A stretch of 32,831 bases of DNA from a bacterium (GTDB taxonomy: Bacteria; Electryoneota; AABM5-125-24; Hatepunaeales; Hatepunaeaceae). Location: assembly GCA_025774605.1 (NCBI GenBank), contig JALGVR010000026.1, positions 1 to 32,831 of the forward strand. The letters are read 5' to 3'. Both the position numbers and the translations under genes were made by a program. Shown here in pieces: positions 27,101-29,857 of the stretch; the stretch's first letter is position 1; each line of letters begins with the position of its first letter. Below the pieces are notes generated by a model, which ran no database searches, was not told the origin of the DNA, and saw nothing but the letters and a program-made list of their open reading frames with translations.

Positions 27101-29857
27101 GTGTTCACCGTTACGGGCTCCGATCCCGACGGGGACGAGGTGACCGTTGAGGCCGCGTCCGATGATCTTCCCGAAGGCTGGGAGTTCGCCGACAACGGAG
27201 ACGGTACGGGCGAATTCAGCTGGACTCCCACCTATTTCGATTCGGGTGAATACTCGATTCAATTCACCATCAGCGACCATGAATACGACGTTGATGAGGA
27301 TGTGGTAGTCGTCGTAAATCAGGTCAATGCCCCGCCATACTGGGTTGACATCCCGGACGAGGTTACGGCCGCCGAAGGCGAAGAGATCGAGTTTACGGTC
27401 AGCGGCGAGGACATCGACGAGGTTGGAGACCTTGAAATCTTCACCGGCGATTTGGGTGGAATATTCAATGATGACAACCTGCCTGAGTTTGAAGATCATG
27501 GCGACGGTTCAGGCGCTTTCCGCTGGGATCCCGATTACGACGCCGCCGGAGAATATACGGTTACGTTCTATCTCTCCGACGGCGAGTACGAGGTCGATCA
27601 CGACGTCGTAATCACGGTCACCGATGTCAACCGTCCGCCTGTCTGGGATGACATTCCCGATACGGTGGAGGTCGACGAAGCCGCGGAACTGGTGTTCACC
27701 GTTACGGGCTCCGATCCCGACGGGGACGACGTGACCATTGGAGCCGCGTCCGGCGATCTTCCCGAAGGCTGGGAGTTCACCGACAACGGAGACGGTACGG
27801 GCGAATTCAACTGGACGCCCGGGTACGAGGATTCAGGAAGTTACACCGCCACCTTCACGATCGGCGATGACGAGTTCGAGGTCTCTGAGGATGTCCGGAT
27901 CGACGTCAGCAACGTGAATCGTCCGCCGGTTGTCGCCCGGCCGATCGACGACGTTGAAATCGACGAGGATTCGGGATCACTTGAGGTCGCCGACCTGGAC
28001 AGCGTGTTCGAGGATCCGGACGGCGACGAGCTGAGCTATGAGATCGCATCGGGCATCGAGGAGTTAAACCTGAACATCGACGGGGAAACCCACATCCTGA
28101 CGCTCGAACCGGCGTTAAACTACTGCGGCGAGTCCGAGGTCCTGATCACAGCCGATGACGGTCAGGACGACGGGGACGGCAGATTTATGTCGCCGATGAC
28201 CGATCGCTTCAGGGAAGTGAGCGGGAGCCCGACCGATGAGCGTCCGGCTTACCGCTTCCTGAGATCAATGAGGGATGCGCTGTCTCGACCGCTGCCGCAG
28301 CGCGATCTTAGCGCGGAACTGAGGTTCACGGTGACCGTTCTTGCCGTCAACGACGAACCGGTCTGGGAGGAAACCCCCGAAGACAGCCTGACCTATGCGG
28401 TTTACGACGATGTAACCTTTGAACTGACAGCTTCCGACGTCGACGAAGCTGACGAGTTGACGATCGAGTTCGTTGATCGGGGCGGTCTGCCGGAAGCCGC
28501 CGGGCTTGAGGATCGCGGCGACGGCGTCGCACTGTTCGACTGGATGCCGACCATCGATGACATGGGTGAATATAATCCGGTCTTCTCGGTTTCGGACGGT
28601 GAAGCGGTCGTAGAGCTCGAACTGACATTCTTCATCGGCAACGAGAGGGAGCAGGTTGTCTTTCTGCATGAAGGCTGGAGCCTTATGTCGATCAACGTCT
28701 CGCCCGGAGAGGAATACTATATTGAGGGCGAGGATCGCGGCCCGGACTGCAGACTGATGCTTGAAGCGCTGCGAAACGATGAAGGAGAACAGCTCTTCCT
28801 CATCCTGAAGGACAACCGGGGCGATTTCTGCTCGGTTCGCTGGGGATATTACGGCATCCGGTACTGGAATCTGCAGGAGGGTTACTGGATCAAGACAGCC
28901 GCCGACTGGGATGCCCACTGGTCCGGCGAGCCTATCGCGCCCGACGAACCGATCGATATCGCTGAGGGCTGGAGCGTCATCCCGTACTACCCGGCATACG
29001 AGTTGCCGGCGGATTGCGAGAGCGATTTTTACGCCTTCTCACCGATCATCGACAACGTGATCCGGATCAAGAACGGATACGGTGAATTCCTGGCGCCGGA
29101 GTTCGGCTTCTCGAACATGCGTCCCTGCGCGCCGGGAATGGGCTTCCAGATCAGCCTCGACGAGGACGTCACCTTCGAATACCCCGAGCCGTTGAATCAG
29201 GACGCGGTCGCCGCGACGGTTATTCCCCGTGCGGATCACTGGTCGGCGCCGGTTTCAACCGGTGAGAACATGAGCGTTCTGATCACAGCGTTCCGCGGCA
29301 TCGAAGCTGTCGACGGCGACCAGGTTGCGGCATTCAGTGAAGGCTCAGGTGATCTGGTCGGTGTCGGCACGGTCGTCAACTCCGTCTGCGGTCTGGCGGT
29401 CTGGGGTGATGACCCGTACACTGAAACCATGGACGGACTGGTTGAAGGCGATGGTTTCCGCCTCAGGTGGTGGGATCAAGAGATGAATACCGAACTGAAT
29501 CTCGTTCCGGGCGTGTACGTGCAGGGTGTGGATCTCGTTTACGTCCAGAATGGTTTCGTGGCGCTGACCGTAACGGCTGAAGCGATGATTCCCGAAAAAT
29601 ATTTCCTGTCTCAGAATTACCCCAACCCGTTCAACGCGGTGACCAGTATCGAGTACGCCCTTCCGGTGGCGTCGCATGTGAAGCTGGCGGTTTACAACAT
29701 CTCCGGGCGAATCGTGGGAACATTGGTTGATGACGATCTGTCGGCGGGACGCTATTCCTGTAGGTTCGACGGGAGTGAGTTGGCGGCGGGGCTTTACTTC
29801 ATCAGGCTGGAAGCGGGAAGTAACGTGTTGACAAGAAAGGTTGTTGTTGTCAAGTGA
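3143..29857 (+). CDS. Giant secreted multidomain protein with T9SS sorting domain
   Basis: The 8,904-residue frame has no interruption. Residues 1-30 are a signal peptide (MKRIQRN, hydrophobic run, AGAQS). Residues 75-4920 hold ten copies of a beta-sandwich scaffold, mostly split by an insert. Each scaffold is followed by a DWN..FTG..IPVT module (first six) or by one or two LDFGEV..SNDP (ASH/choice-of-anchor-D-like) domains (last four). A single beta-sandwich follows (4921-5097). Next come three Ig/cadherin-like domains, three DEIGVF-type modules with one ASH domain, four more cadherin-like domains and several bacterial Ig-like domains. A cadherin-like chain occupies 7176-8502. The C-terminus has a GWSLMSI domain (8503-8685), a fourth DEIGVF module (8687-8813) and a T9SS sorting domain (8816-8904, with YPNPFN). 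The composition is strongly acidic (many D-x-D-x-D loops suited to calcium), broken by Arg-rich linkers. No catalytic site is recognised. Adhesion or matrix function is inference. Confidence 0.95.
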   Translation: MKRIQRNTVFSKGLLCILTVFFITAGAQSQSAQKPSTVKRYDQRPDRVQSDPLTVHSSNVELEDNHPIEPFDADDDPPVLVVEPDTVESDLDIPDSEAHTLTVTNDGVEDLTFEIEHEITGEPGRDAVSRSMRRMNDQTGPRRDDAGDVLETFDVPYNSSTGLAWDGGLMWGCFYSNDRLIALDPDNGEVVHNLAIHDMPLGMTFDGELLWIGGWSGNRVSLYDLDGDLVDQVDMPFSQIKGIAFDGDRYLLMNSGGDSRMHVISLESREQVTAFDFAGAMGNADIWAIVWVPEHPDGQLWGLDRGHVYQAHVDDEWNCEAVQNFGCGADFQYALCHDGDDLWHGMWGEQRWYVFDDGVEELHWLTYDPTGGTLGTDESMDVEVTLISEGLIEGTYEADLIFWSNDPELEEGFRVPVTLNTTGEAQIDAEWVPGFGGEPPTVDFNEEFDPDLYTGTPYSIPITIENTGTAVLEISDIASDEEGDPVFTAEPTELTIPPGEERNVDFIFEAPEDMVIHNNDADEEDREYHVPLHADAGDPPVAAINPDEILDELATGEASHHDITVENEGDAQLRFTTDIVVTDEPERDARPRTLRAVDRGAGPARDRSGGPQEGDPDEYIFLDSNEPNGPVFNWIDVSGFEGVININMGDDTNHGPYDLGFDFPFYGNSYGTVRICSNGWASFTSSSTDYGWGGALPGGSDPENLLAVCFTDFYPPDGGSYMYWAGDDMAVMTWENVPHIDDDSWIWSFQIILTPDGFIKYQYARTDEDSDDDVLVGCQNSDRDLGLTVCVGEDGYLVDELAVGIGPSSAWFNWITLDPTEGAIDPGGDPAVLDLTLDAYGCDEGDYVAEVHFLNNDPQSPDVVVDVTMNVAGAPDIRLEWEIGYVDDPFEDSVLDWNSYFDPNFFTGYGYDIPVTVSNVGSTTLEISDVSSTEEGDPRFTSDVEDPLQIAPGEEGVVTLTFYSEDAEEYGGEGNELDMIFHSNDPLDGEISVPIHAHPILPPLLLVEPDGIETEIAIPGSEQHTLTATNDGDSELDIIIDHEILREPGRDSRARIMRRTSAPGPRRDDAGDVLYTAQSPIGVNQYKNLGYDADNNWMWHNQYFAPKRMVALDLDDDMNIIADWNINVDNPMDIAVYNGTIYVMTLWEAFLSRFDADGQNLGNLALNLDGGNANGVAVDTGEELLVVGGTNNNLYVFDFDGNRVARLGNGNLSSRVENRTWRSIEWVSQHTDGQLWVNTNGRVYQVAVDTDSWEFIGDQAVLSFPTHTSTDWDGLAHDGLDLWICAYNSTTINIYDDGMAEMYWLMYEPDEGTLEPDAQMDVDVTLNTESLIEGTYEADLIFHSNDPQYAEEDLRVNVLLTTVGEAQIDAEWVPGFGGEPPTVDFNEEFDPDLFTGVEYRIPVTIMNLGTAALEVSDIASDEEGDPVFTAEPTELTIPPGEERNVDFIFEAPEADMVIHNNDGDEEDREYHIPVFADASNPPLVTVDPDEVSDELFTGEAAHHDVSVGNDGESQLRFTTDIEITAEPGRDAAARSLRDISPQNGPRRDQPEGSFALFQQTNPWSFNLETIFSGVEGLDYDRYQDLGALDGGVSLNDYSAIWVANFQSDQWNTVYNEHLAQVEGFVSEGGAYYMCTGTNNWGVAPVHPGGVIRERGGNSNVGFTVVPPDECLLFELMEWEEGTQLTGNSFNHAHYPENRFADNEDVGEYQILVETDIGLPVVVRYEYGAGNCVVSGTTDGFLHNNPGSYIWGRTGEAMLYYLSSLAGNRWISVEPEDGQIAPGGDPVLLDLTLDAHGLDEGGYEAELHILSNDPAAPDAVVNVTLSVVGAPDLTLEWELGYVEDPFEESILDWNLYYNPDLFTGHEYNIPVTLKNEGVNTLEVSEVSSTEEGEPRFTSDLEGTIEIAPGEESVVTLTFLSDDAGEYPSGEDELFMVFHSNDPLEEELSVPVHALVTAPPDIAVDPGEIEDDLLTFEAANHLITIDNSGGSVLRLETGIEWIEGEGGGRDLAARQLAPVRGPHNPRRDEAGDLIHQFTPPNGRGGFYNAGLAWDNVNEWMWITEWSSPYRVVAVDPSDDYSSPRSFNAAGGCMGAGWYDGVLYIVNWSNWHLLRYDTEGNRLDNLDIGIQPTACTVSAENGWLFAMNAAGNRDIHVFDINNDFQQIGIIDNYRGMINNYWSRSLLWVDQHPGGQLWLNTQRGAQNNNGNTAWQISVDTGDWSAVEQVQSIDTWTEGSGYEWDGLGHDGHNLWSTQYGSADIRVIDDGVAEYYWLILWEGDIGEQNPEDWVMVRGQYEIEPDDQMLMTARLDASTIERGDYQAIIHYLSNDPNEGEDDLELPVLLHVTDAQDIEVAWEAEYGYPDLLDWNLAYDNVLVAQPYEMTITVENASMDVSDLVVSDIVSDDEDFSVDPTEFTLEPGASQEVIITFEADADAAGEYDALLTIYSDDPDEDEWPIPLHAAAVYDLQIAPAPESIASELMTGETDEITLNLSNESGDLRRFRIDREILSEPERDDQQRALRCIDRSRGPGRDAAGDLVDAFDEPVGGINRYKGLIWDADNDWMWISHYSSPYQCWPVDPDNDYQRVDGQGWNGFAGQMSGVMADNELYIVTFSGGWYVYRYSRQGQNLGRVNTPFQVNGVAYSAEMELMFFMNSQDNMNIHVYEFNGEGSLGGRVGIISNYRQLFNNWWSRSMCWVDKHPDGQLWVNTQASGGGGQGNTVHQILIDTDDWSAALRVQNFDTYVGVNGQPWDGIAHDGYNLWTSSYASEEIRIYDDGVFEKNWISYDPTEGELQGGEDMDVTVTLDASGLHGGRYEAELRISSPDPDFSAFTVPVTLDVTAAADIAVRWLDQYGYPDVVDWNAQEAYGDQVFSGLSYELVVTVENSGVLPLDVDEISSDLEIFSVDPAVIEALDPDEEVDIVVTLEADEAGDYDAVLRFVSNSEANPVVEAALHADVLAPPTIQLDPESVETTLNFGDKEDYTVTVSNAGGADLIWETDIDVAGEPERDAGARTLRSTKRAVGPRRDEPGDLIAEFVGPNQQNIYCSPVGWDPDDEVMFFTKYNNSQISVWRHDNYEDFEQVRQFGTPNPMDGGWYEGLLYICTLNNTQVLRRFDVEGNQVGEIGMGFTVYGVAFDSEEGLMFARNQNAGGAIQVYEMDGNDRGGQIGTINNWSQFNGNNVNVYNVEWVPAHTDGQLWMVNNQTHNIYEIAVDTDEWQATGAVQNFPANITQPWDAITHDGENMWVGGWGAANIRIYDDGVAEMRWIAVDPREGITEPEGSTEVTLTLDAGNLAAGDYSADLHFISNDPESGDVILNVTLHIHELRDIVLTPDPLDFGEVFIDESTDLPINVANAGNADLTVSEMAVEGDWFSVDFPGEFALEPGDDLDVMLTFAPEEGGLFEGTLSVTSDATGEDVVTVDLIGRSRERMPNIYVEPVSLDFGDVFVGAAEDLIFSIGNDGDGPLRVTDIGVEGDYLSVDFEGEFTVDPGESHDVTATFAPEATGEVNGLITIVSLYEEQEDEYYVEAFGVGIEPPEIMVAPTDVAVSLEYGESEDHVLEIINQGESDLVWDSELDITQQPGRDRRVARQSRRVRRAGPARGRPGPTINVPSEIVQLAVKNGNATAAETAEWDLYVAEIERDAGQPRRDRRGAADDYGYEWRDNEEDDGPDYEWIDITQGQGQRLNAWDDWNSGVLELGWDFPWYDQQYDAIRVCSNGWVTLDRNYGGRDIYPPRPPSSNNPNALFLVNNYDLNPGAGGSIYFWSNDEDLAVVSWIEVPRYGDQQVRSTFQIVMFGNGMVKYQYGFQQNVDGSQSNVGYEDPGGEMGASIIYREADRIHEGLAVGIGTENMLCPWLSWQPVDGVVAPADTMDVTLTLEAADLAAGVYAADLHILSNDPQSPDVEVHIELTIEELIDIAVSPAELDFEEILVDTERDLILTIINDGNVDLTVSSISVDNYDNFSTDFEGEFNVERRGETDVTVTFAPHDEGEFSGRLTVTSNDPDEGELPVDLIGRARYPVPDMTVIPDSLDFGVVFVGQSSDLTLTIGNMGEDDLTVSDVSVEGDYLSTDFEEQFVVAPADSHIVTVTFAPEDEITLVGTVTVISNDPQWDDGFPVSVSGSSFNPPLMVLDDDPIRMDLAYGESGEDRAALANDGGYDLVWDTELEIIREPVPGREWVSWEPQEGEIEPGADVDIVVTFDTDSLEEGLYDANLHVLSNDPENLDRTIYVRLNVTEVPDIAFSPDILDFGEVEVGQSDDILLTVYNRGGGDLVISDMTVGGDNFSVDFEWELTIAAGDSEEITTSFAPLRLGEINDTLTISSNDPGEGQAEIPMTGTGLGAVIAVTPDALNFGETFVGEEEELTLRVHNLGNSDLIVSDITVAGDYFDVDFEHGFSVAPGDSQDVPVTFAPEESGEQRGIVTVVSNDPFRREDLRLQTDGIGVEPPLLSVDPDAIETHLTFDEQHDYPITLSNEGGSSLIWSTEFDLIREPGRFMGRDFGARALRRIGPVRAIEAPGAVIQRAVKSGAASNLDLMKWNNYLRRLEQDGNRPRRDRRSSPDEFGYFWIDSDEYGDPDYEWIDITHTGQRLDAGDDWISDIQWLRWNFPWYEHDYGTIRIDSDGWLTFDRDYNESPSVLPRPPNEGQPNPTLLVNNFDLDPSAAGAVYFWTNREDMAVISWIDVPMYHNEHVATTFQAILYGSGIVKYQFGPQRHYDGSLSNVGYESHEGRFGSSIIYREAGRIHEGLAIAIIPSGGWGEGWITLDPAGGLIEPHDEQVMTVSLDAGLMQEGDYAAELHILSNDLENSDFVVDIAVTVGNVPDIAVAPESLDFGEVEVDRNARRNFTISNVGDEDLTVSNIHVEGDDFSVEFDGEFIVRPDEERDVSVVFSPESIGEIEAFAVILSDDPNEEESYVALSGIGLGEGWFRYDDGEPEGITSDLRYYYSRTTFTSAGTFELRSVRVMPFNDGPNPNAPCYVYVFTEDEEHNLDDVIWGTRIISLDPWDERDFEANWIELRLPEERWSRFGPGEHFSIIYGPAPGGPYRQEEGAGWWNLFDVESQSGRSFVSTALTSDHRRWDDGGLEGDLFIRAGGEYIYTEPNQPPEWTDTPEPVIAEDGDLIEFTVAGSDPDEDDELEIRYYSLNLPNAVEFTDNGDGSGTFSWPIAYNTSGSYTARFTLTDGDLEDVAYVLIRVNDVNHPPVWVDAPDTVEVDEGGELELMVAATDPDRDRIRIRFSSDDLPEDVDFTDFGWGRAGLTWETDFEDAGEYSATFAVSDGESETDTSLTIIVNEVNRAPVWTDYPAHRLVVGYIDQEVAFDVAAVDPEDGEVELSWEYGGEPPHEPEVEVTIDGGRAHFAMSPDRFEHGDYLVRFNASDGEAESDLEITVRVYPYHYLSMNTGNAHIIRLDRVMLFGYDLMDEGDGDDGGGQLEAEPSYDEIGVLTPDGIVAGQYRFNDPDQHGTMIAWGDIRYTGEIEGFRYREDFRFVYWDHDEGVEYPVRCEIRAGATRWRWNGFTIVRLFIGPDLDADAYQHDFGEAFVDQQVAWDVTFTSTGSEAAEGVELEIEGEGFSVDDSGPVDLDIDEEWTVTVTFAPWSVEDYAGRLTAHSDELEFLAVDLTGTGIHVDHFEFDITGRRHLIEVLQAALDGEPLADDDEIGVFTPDGLCAGAAVVSGEGPYMLSAWGDDPDTEPMDGFREDEGFFFRFWDADAEREYTASAVFFGGLYSWRENAYSQVILQAGDRHFDWIETEYAHHLQVDGVDLGEIGEREAEWLEAGDEIAVVTRRGLVAGGYSVTGDEGPYEFDAFGDDPQTGNTIEGFLEGEPIYFRIWRGADEREYLARAEWDDGNVTWTPGGRDRLRLRVAGDNRTPLWRPVGRMTGRENDELSFTVVAIDPNEDPVSLKLDQTDLPPGISFTETGDGEGLFTWTPGYDEAGRYSARFDAYDGWGFSGIEVWIFIRNVNRPPTLADIGDIEIMEGERFALILELAREEPDGDRVAFSAEDLPYGASLEDNLFHWTPNFDQAGDYDVTFRVTDFGQPPLSDEETVTITVYNSNHPPYWRAVPPITAREGMRVQFPLHAYDRDELGGRGEGDLELTSGDLPEGAGFRDLGDGSGAFLWQTDRRSAGEYHPYFVAFDGELRDTLVVDITIRNANRPPRLEHVEDQTVMVGDTLDLPIHATDSDPGDQEDLELAAGNLPEGAEFEDLGEGEGRLHWIPSFDERGVYPDVIFTATDPLGASDRETVVLTARVIDGDPPQFTDVYPDVDDTVRSNLPCIHANIVDELSEVVAVRFSFDNTDYDDFEYDRESGEFEWWLDEHVSQGEHHFMIRAVDTYRNTTVYTVRYIVDSNAGVIEIDDLPAYTRHSLIYIGGSCEPLLYVQLWRDDEMLQQGRANPAGRFLFRDIELNITNTFTVTGYDLMNNAATPDWANVMLDVFPPEVQMVSPLEYSSSNTPEIIVHVEDYGVGINIEGGGFERQGIVLFLDNERIFDWDYEDGLLHYQVEEALDEGEHLVTVVAVDRLGNMRDDPFWHIFLVDSEPPSAEHLFFGEHVYAIGNRRPPITIPVFDPLPSSGIESDSIRLILDDEELDFTWHEVDKAVTYEFPEDDTLDLGEHDLYFTVWDQAGNSFEASGQFIVEDVEDGDPPFFDNFFPPPFGVAGWGGDEGGDAVMHRADITGDTVSFVIGDIDAGVDWESVRMQIIALNDPDDPDDNDTTEIFWDDMVARVPPGRMMAPMPHRQPGVELAPEEMPGLEEGINQVNVFGADDDGNDGEDGWEFFYDVHNPDPPELDAPESAYVSETEVTVAGTTGSDDPEYEEGYENNPTLRIYVNGEMVVEADVGYDSEFSVEEVPLAEGENVIEATIVDGADNESDLSNQIELFVDVTDPEIDGFEATGGPHLATGTPEFTAALIDVDSGIDADNISLTIGELAVPAEYNEEEELMTAQVSGDDALESGDYTARLVVLDLAGNSDTSYYEFDVDLSAVAPPEILTFNYYTSISRINLSGEGQVGTDIVVFLNDEEISRFSLADSARFVFEYTAQGLPDTSFVDLTAVNPAGTESEHTEAETLVVDNDPPTYAGSDPGDGVIVDLEDLEQVRVFVSDPISGVEPDSLTLRLRGEPFEFELTETDSGYWLTVDVSEEEFDEDEAVEVMVGSYDRSLPPNEGETVWEFVTSRSHPPVVDLPDTSFNEDEQLTLDLSGFITDDDNSFDELDLSEELLQGGDNAELQYDAEEGFLHLTADENWFGDLQLAVEAVDPDDQSDADTAMVDVLAVNDPPVIGRIPDDTTAYVDREFTMEVTAEDIDPDDELTFSDNSDLFEISQDGEISWTPTEEELGQHVIEIYVTDSGDAGDTAMFRLFVAAENEPIELVDPIDDVTLNEDHEPVVITDLDDVFNDPEGAEINYSMEYGEGITIEIDQETNEAELRLDNDFFGEVEVIVTADDLAGSQLADTFMVDVSPVNDPPRQVGLLPYEVMTRENLGRLEIAGLDTVFIDVDEGEIEYDWEGGEHLGVDIDEELVLSITPDEGFQGEETFTLIVEDGIEDEGRTPRRFAFEGWRFDPGHNRNGLDPRRDEATRIEITVEVRRINHPPVAAVDDPYVIDMEEDQDPLVIDPPIDEMFTDPDPDEILEVTWEEIEGPIELSLDEAEEQIIATIVEENWNGEFDYPIVCRDYEGEEAELTLAFHVASVNDPPEVVGQIGDVEVDEDADPRRADIVDLDDVFSDIDDDDLTYGVADAPEMLNIAVDEQDNMLYIDPEDNYNIPDGVEITVFADDGHDGRVMVGFRTARNTPAEAVSHDAGPVRRLRSISQPGTVGRSSRSARRLRTTSDAWRLPETNDRPSINASGAPRRDDAAEASFTLTIAAVNDPPYWLEWEDPMVDEGQLCELILTADDIDLHFEGDELTATVFDDDGLFDRGAEFTANGDNTFTFSWETGYEDAGTYHPVFDVEDQQGAADRLTAEIAVDNVNRAPVWDDIPDTVEVDEAAELVFTVTGSDPDGDEVTVEAASDDLPEGWEFADNGDGTGEFSWTPTYFDSGEYSIQFTISDHEYDVDEDVVVVVNQVNAPPYWVDIPDEVTAAEGEEIEFTVSGEDIDEVGDLEIFTGDLGGIFNDDNLPEFEDHGDGSGAFRWDPDYDAAGEYTVTFYLSDGEYEVDHDVVITVTDVNRPPVWDDIPDTVEVDEAAELVFTVTGSDPDGDDVTIGAASGDLPEGWEFTDNGDGTGEFNWTPGYEDSGSYTATFTIGDDEFEVSEDVRIDVSNVNRPPVVARPIDDVEIDEDSGSLEVADLDSVFEDPDGDELSYEIASGIEELNLNIDGETHILTLEPALNYCGESEVLITADDGQDDGDGRFMSPMTDRFREVSGSPTDERPAYRFLRSMRDALSRPLPQRDLSAELRFTVTVLAVNDEPVWEETPEDSLTYAVYDDVTFELTASDVDEADELTIEFVDRGGLPEAAGLEDRGDGVALFDWMPTIDDMGEYNPVFSVSDGEAVVELELTFFIGNEREQVVFLHEGWSLMSINVSPGEEYYIEGEDRGPDCRLMLEALRNDEGEQLFLILKDNRGDFCSVRWGYYGIRYWNLQEGYWIKTAADWDAHWSGEPIAPDEPIDIAEGWSVIPYYPAYELPADCESDFYAFSPIIDNVIRIKNGYGEFLAPEFGFSNMRPCAPGMGFQISLDEDVTFEYPEPLNQDAVAATVIPRADHWSAPVSTGENMSVLITAFRGIEAVDGDQVAAFSEGSGDLVGVGTVVNSVCGLAVWGDDPYTETMDGLVEGDGFRLRWWDQEMNTELNLVPGVYVQGVDLVYVQNGFVALTVTAEAMIPEKYFLSQNYPNPFNAVTSIEYALPVASHVKLAVYNISGRIVGTLVDDDLSAGRYSCRFDGSELAAGLYFIRLEAGSNVLTRKVVVVK
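3581..4225 (+). other. Beta-propeller insert 1 of giant protein
   Basis: Residues 147-361 form a WD/NHL-like propeller inserted in scaffold 1. Repeated blade signatures include LAWDGGLMWG, GMTFDGELLWIGG and GIAFDGDRYLL. It closes with the FDDGVEE strand shared by all five propellers. The scaffold then resumes at WLTYDPTGG. The family is inferred from blade-like repetition. Confidence 0.75.
4408..4729 (+). repeat. Near-identical internal DNA duplication, copy 1
   Basis: The 81 bases 4408-4488 are identical to 7231-7311. The block 4565-4729 matches 7388-7555 with a single substitution and a 3-base (one codon) indel. The stretch between these blocks is diverged. It encodes most of the DWN-type module after scaffold 1. 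Confidence 0.95.
4985..5560 (+). other. Nidogen-like insert 1 of giant protein
   Basis: Residues 615-806 hold the pattern FNWIDVSG, LGFDFPFYG, VRICSNGWASF, a SFQIILTPDGFIKYQY strand and ELAVGIG. This resembles the extracellular nidogen-like domain that is common in FCB secreted proteins, with the aromatic NGW core. It interrupts scaffold 2, which resumes at WITLDPTEG. Confidence 0.75.
6353..7048 (+). other. Beta-propeller insert 2 of giant protein
   Basis: Residues 1071-1302 lie inside scaffold 3. Blade signatures are YDADNNWMW, YNGTIYV, VDTGEELLV and HTDGQLWVNTNG, closing with IYDDGMAEM. The scaffold resumes at WLMYEPDEG. Confidence 0.75.
7231..7555 (+). repeat. Near-identical internal DNA duplication, copy 2
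   Basis: This is the partner of 4408-4729, in direct orientation at an offset of 2,823 bases (941 codons), rising to 2,826 after the one-codon insertion near 7503. It follows scaffold 3. Confidence 0.95.
7796..8443 (+). other. Glutamine-amidotransferase/ThuA-like insert of giant protein
   Basis: Residues 1552-1767 lie inside scaffold 4, where neighbouring scaffolds carry a propeller or nidogen-like domain. The pattern is alpha/beta: LNDYSAIWVANF, a helix ending EGFVSEGGAYYM, PPDECLLFELM, then GLPVVVRYEYGAGNCVVSG and a terminal helix. It recalls ThuA-like or class I GATase-like domains of secreted proteins. A catalytic Cys-His pair cannot be assigned, so a binding role is more likely. The scaffold resumes at WISVEPEDG. 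Confidence 0.55.
9227..9952 (+). other. Beta-propeller insert 3 of giant protein
   Basis: Residues 2029-2270 lie in scaffold 5. Blades include LAWDNVNEWMWI, YDGVLYIVNWS, HPGGQLWLNTQ and HDGHNLWSTQYG, closing with VIDDGVAEY. The scaffold re-entry is unusual: about 25 extra residues separate YYWLI from the next scaffold strand. The closest relative within the protein is propeller 4. Confidence 0.75.
10745..11485 (+). other. Beta-propeller insert 4 of giant protein
   Basis: Residues 2535-2781 lie in scaffold 6. They share with propeller 3 the blade signatures LIWDADNDWMWIS, NNWWSRSMCWVDKHPDGQ and HDGYNLWTSSY, and close with IYDDGVFE. This suggests that scaffolds 5 and 6 arose by tandem duplication. 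Confidence 0.75.
12227..12934 (+). other. Beta-propeller insert 5 of giant protein
   Basis: Residues 3029-3264 lie in scaffold 7. Blades include VGWDPDDEVMFF, YEGLLYICTLN, AFDSEEGLMFARN and HTDGQLWMVNNQ, closing with IYDDGVAEM. The scaffold resumes at WIAVDPREG. Two ASH-like domains follow, instead of the DWN-type module seen after scaffolds 1-6. Confidence 0.75.
14102..14680 (+). other. Nidogen-like insert 2 of giant protein
   Basis: Residues 3654-3846 in scaffold 8 show YEWIDI, LELGWDFPWYDQQYD, VCSNGWVTLD, STFQIVMFGNG and IHEGLAVGIG. A predicted helix (residues about 3610-3640, EIVQLAVKNG..EWDLYVAEIE) precedes it, which is unusual in this all-beta protein. It is clearly paralogous to insert 3. 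Confidence 0.75.
15512..15841 (+). other. Uninterrupted ('empty') scaffold 9 of giant protein
   Basis: Residues 4124-4233 form the only complete scaffold without an insert. The first half (NDGGYDLVWDTELEI) runs through the short joint REPVPGRE straight into the second half (WVSWEPQEGEIEPG..LSNDP). This fixes the insertion point used by the other nine units. Confidence 0.8.
16811..17389 (+). other. Nidogen-like insert 3 of giant protein
   Basis: Residues 4557-4749 in scaffold 10 match insert 2 closely: YEWIDI, LRWNFPWYEHDYG, TTFQAILYGSG and IHEGLAIAI. The usual SNGW appears as DSDGW. An amphipathic helix-like stretch (AVIQRAVKSG..LRRLEQ) precedes it, as in insert 2. Confidence 0.75.
17903..18433 (+). 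other. Single-copy beta-sandwich between scaffold and Ig halves
   Basis: Residues 4921-5097 (EGWFRYDDG ... RAGGEYIY) occur once. Alternating hydrophobic strands (ELRSVRVMPF, CYVYVFTED, HFSIIYGPAP) and a GDLFIRAGG end resemble jelly-roll C-terminal domains of secreted peptidases. The family is not named with confidence. It marks the boundary between the scaffold half and the Ig/cadherin half. Confidence 0.5.
19304..19705 (+). other. DEIGVF-type module 1 of giant protein
   Basis: The pattern is YDEIGVLTPDGIVAGQY, IAWGD, GFRYREDFRFVYWD, then a WNGF end. This module recurs four times here. I recall it from many T9SS cargo proteins of candidate FCB phyla, usually near the C-terminus; its function is unknown. 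Confidence 0.65.
20006..20356 (+). other. DEIGVF-type module 2 of giant protein
   Basis: The pattern is DDEIGVFTPDGLCAGAAVV, SAWGDDPDTEPMDGF, FFFRFWDAD, then REN. It follows an ASH-like domain (19.72-20.00 kb) and is joined head to tail to module 3. Confidence 0.65.
20357..20731 (+). other. DEIGVF-type module 3 of giant protein
   Basis: The pattern is GDEIAVVTRRGLVAGGY, DAFGDDPQTGNTIEGF, IYFRIWRGADEREY, then LRLRVAG. It is the third consecutive copy of this module type, after which the cadherin-like chain resumes. Confidence 0.65.
27050..27225 (+). repeat. Duplicated Ig-like domain DNA, copy 1
   Basis: These 176 bases match 27641-27816 with about ten substitutions and no gaps, at an offset of 591 bases (197 codons). 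They encode a domain with IPDTVEVDEAAELVF. The domain between the two copies is diverged. Confidence 0.9.
27641..27816 (+). repeat. Duplicated Ig-like domain DNA, copy 2
   Basis: Partner of 27050-27225 in direct orientation. Several of the differences change the protein, for example VEAASDD against IGAASGD. Confidence 0.9.
28649..29197 (+). other. GWSLMSI-type C-terminal domain of giant protein
   Basis: Residues 8503-8685 contain two related halves: EGWSLMSINVSP ... LKDNRGDF ... YWNLQEGYWIK, and EGWSVIPYYPAY ... FSPIIDNVIRIK ... FSNMRPCAPGMGFQI. I recall this repeat-in-tandem domain just before the T9SS signal in secreted proteins of candidate FCB phyla. Its role is not known. Confidence 0.65.
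29201..29581 (+). other. DEIGVF-type module 4 of giant protein
   Basis: Residues 8687-8813 show NMSVLITAF, DGDQVAAFSEGSGDLVG, GLAVWGDDPYTETMDGL, FRLRWWDQE, then a VQNGFVALTV end. It is paired with the GWSLMSI domain and leads directly into the sorting domain. Confidence 0.7.
29588..29854 (+). other. T9SS type A sorting domain of giant protein
   Basis: Residues 8816-8904 show the canonical order: SQNYPNPFNAVTSIEYALP, a KLAVYNISG strand, LSAGRYSCRFDG, LAAGLYFIRLE and the basic tail LTRKVVVVK. In known systems this domain directs the cargo through the outer-membrane translocon and is then removed or anchored. Confidence 0.95.
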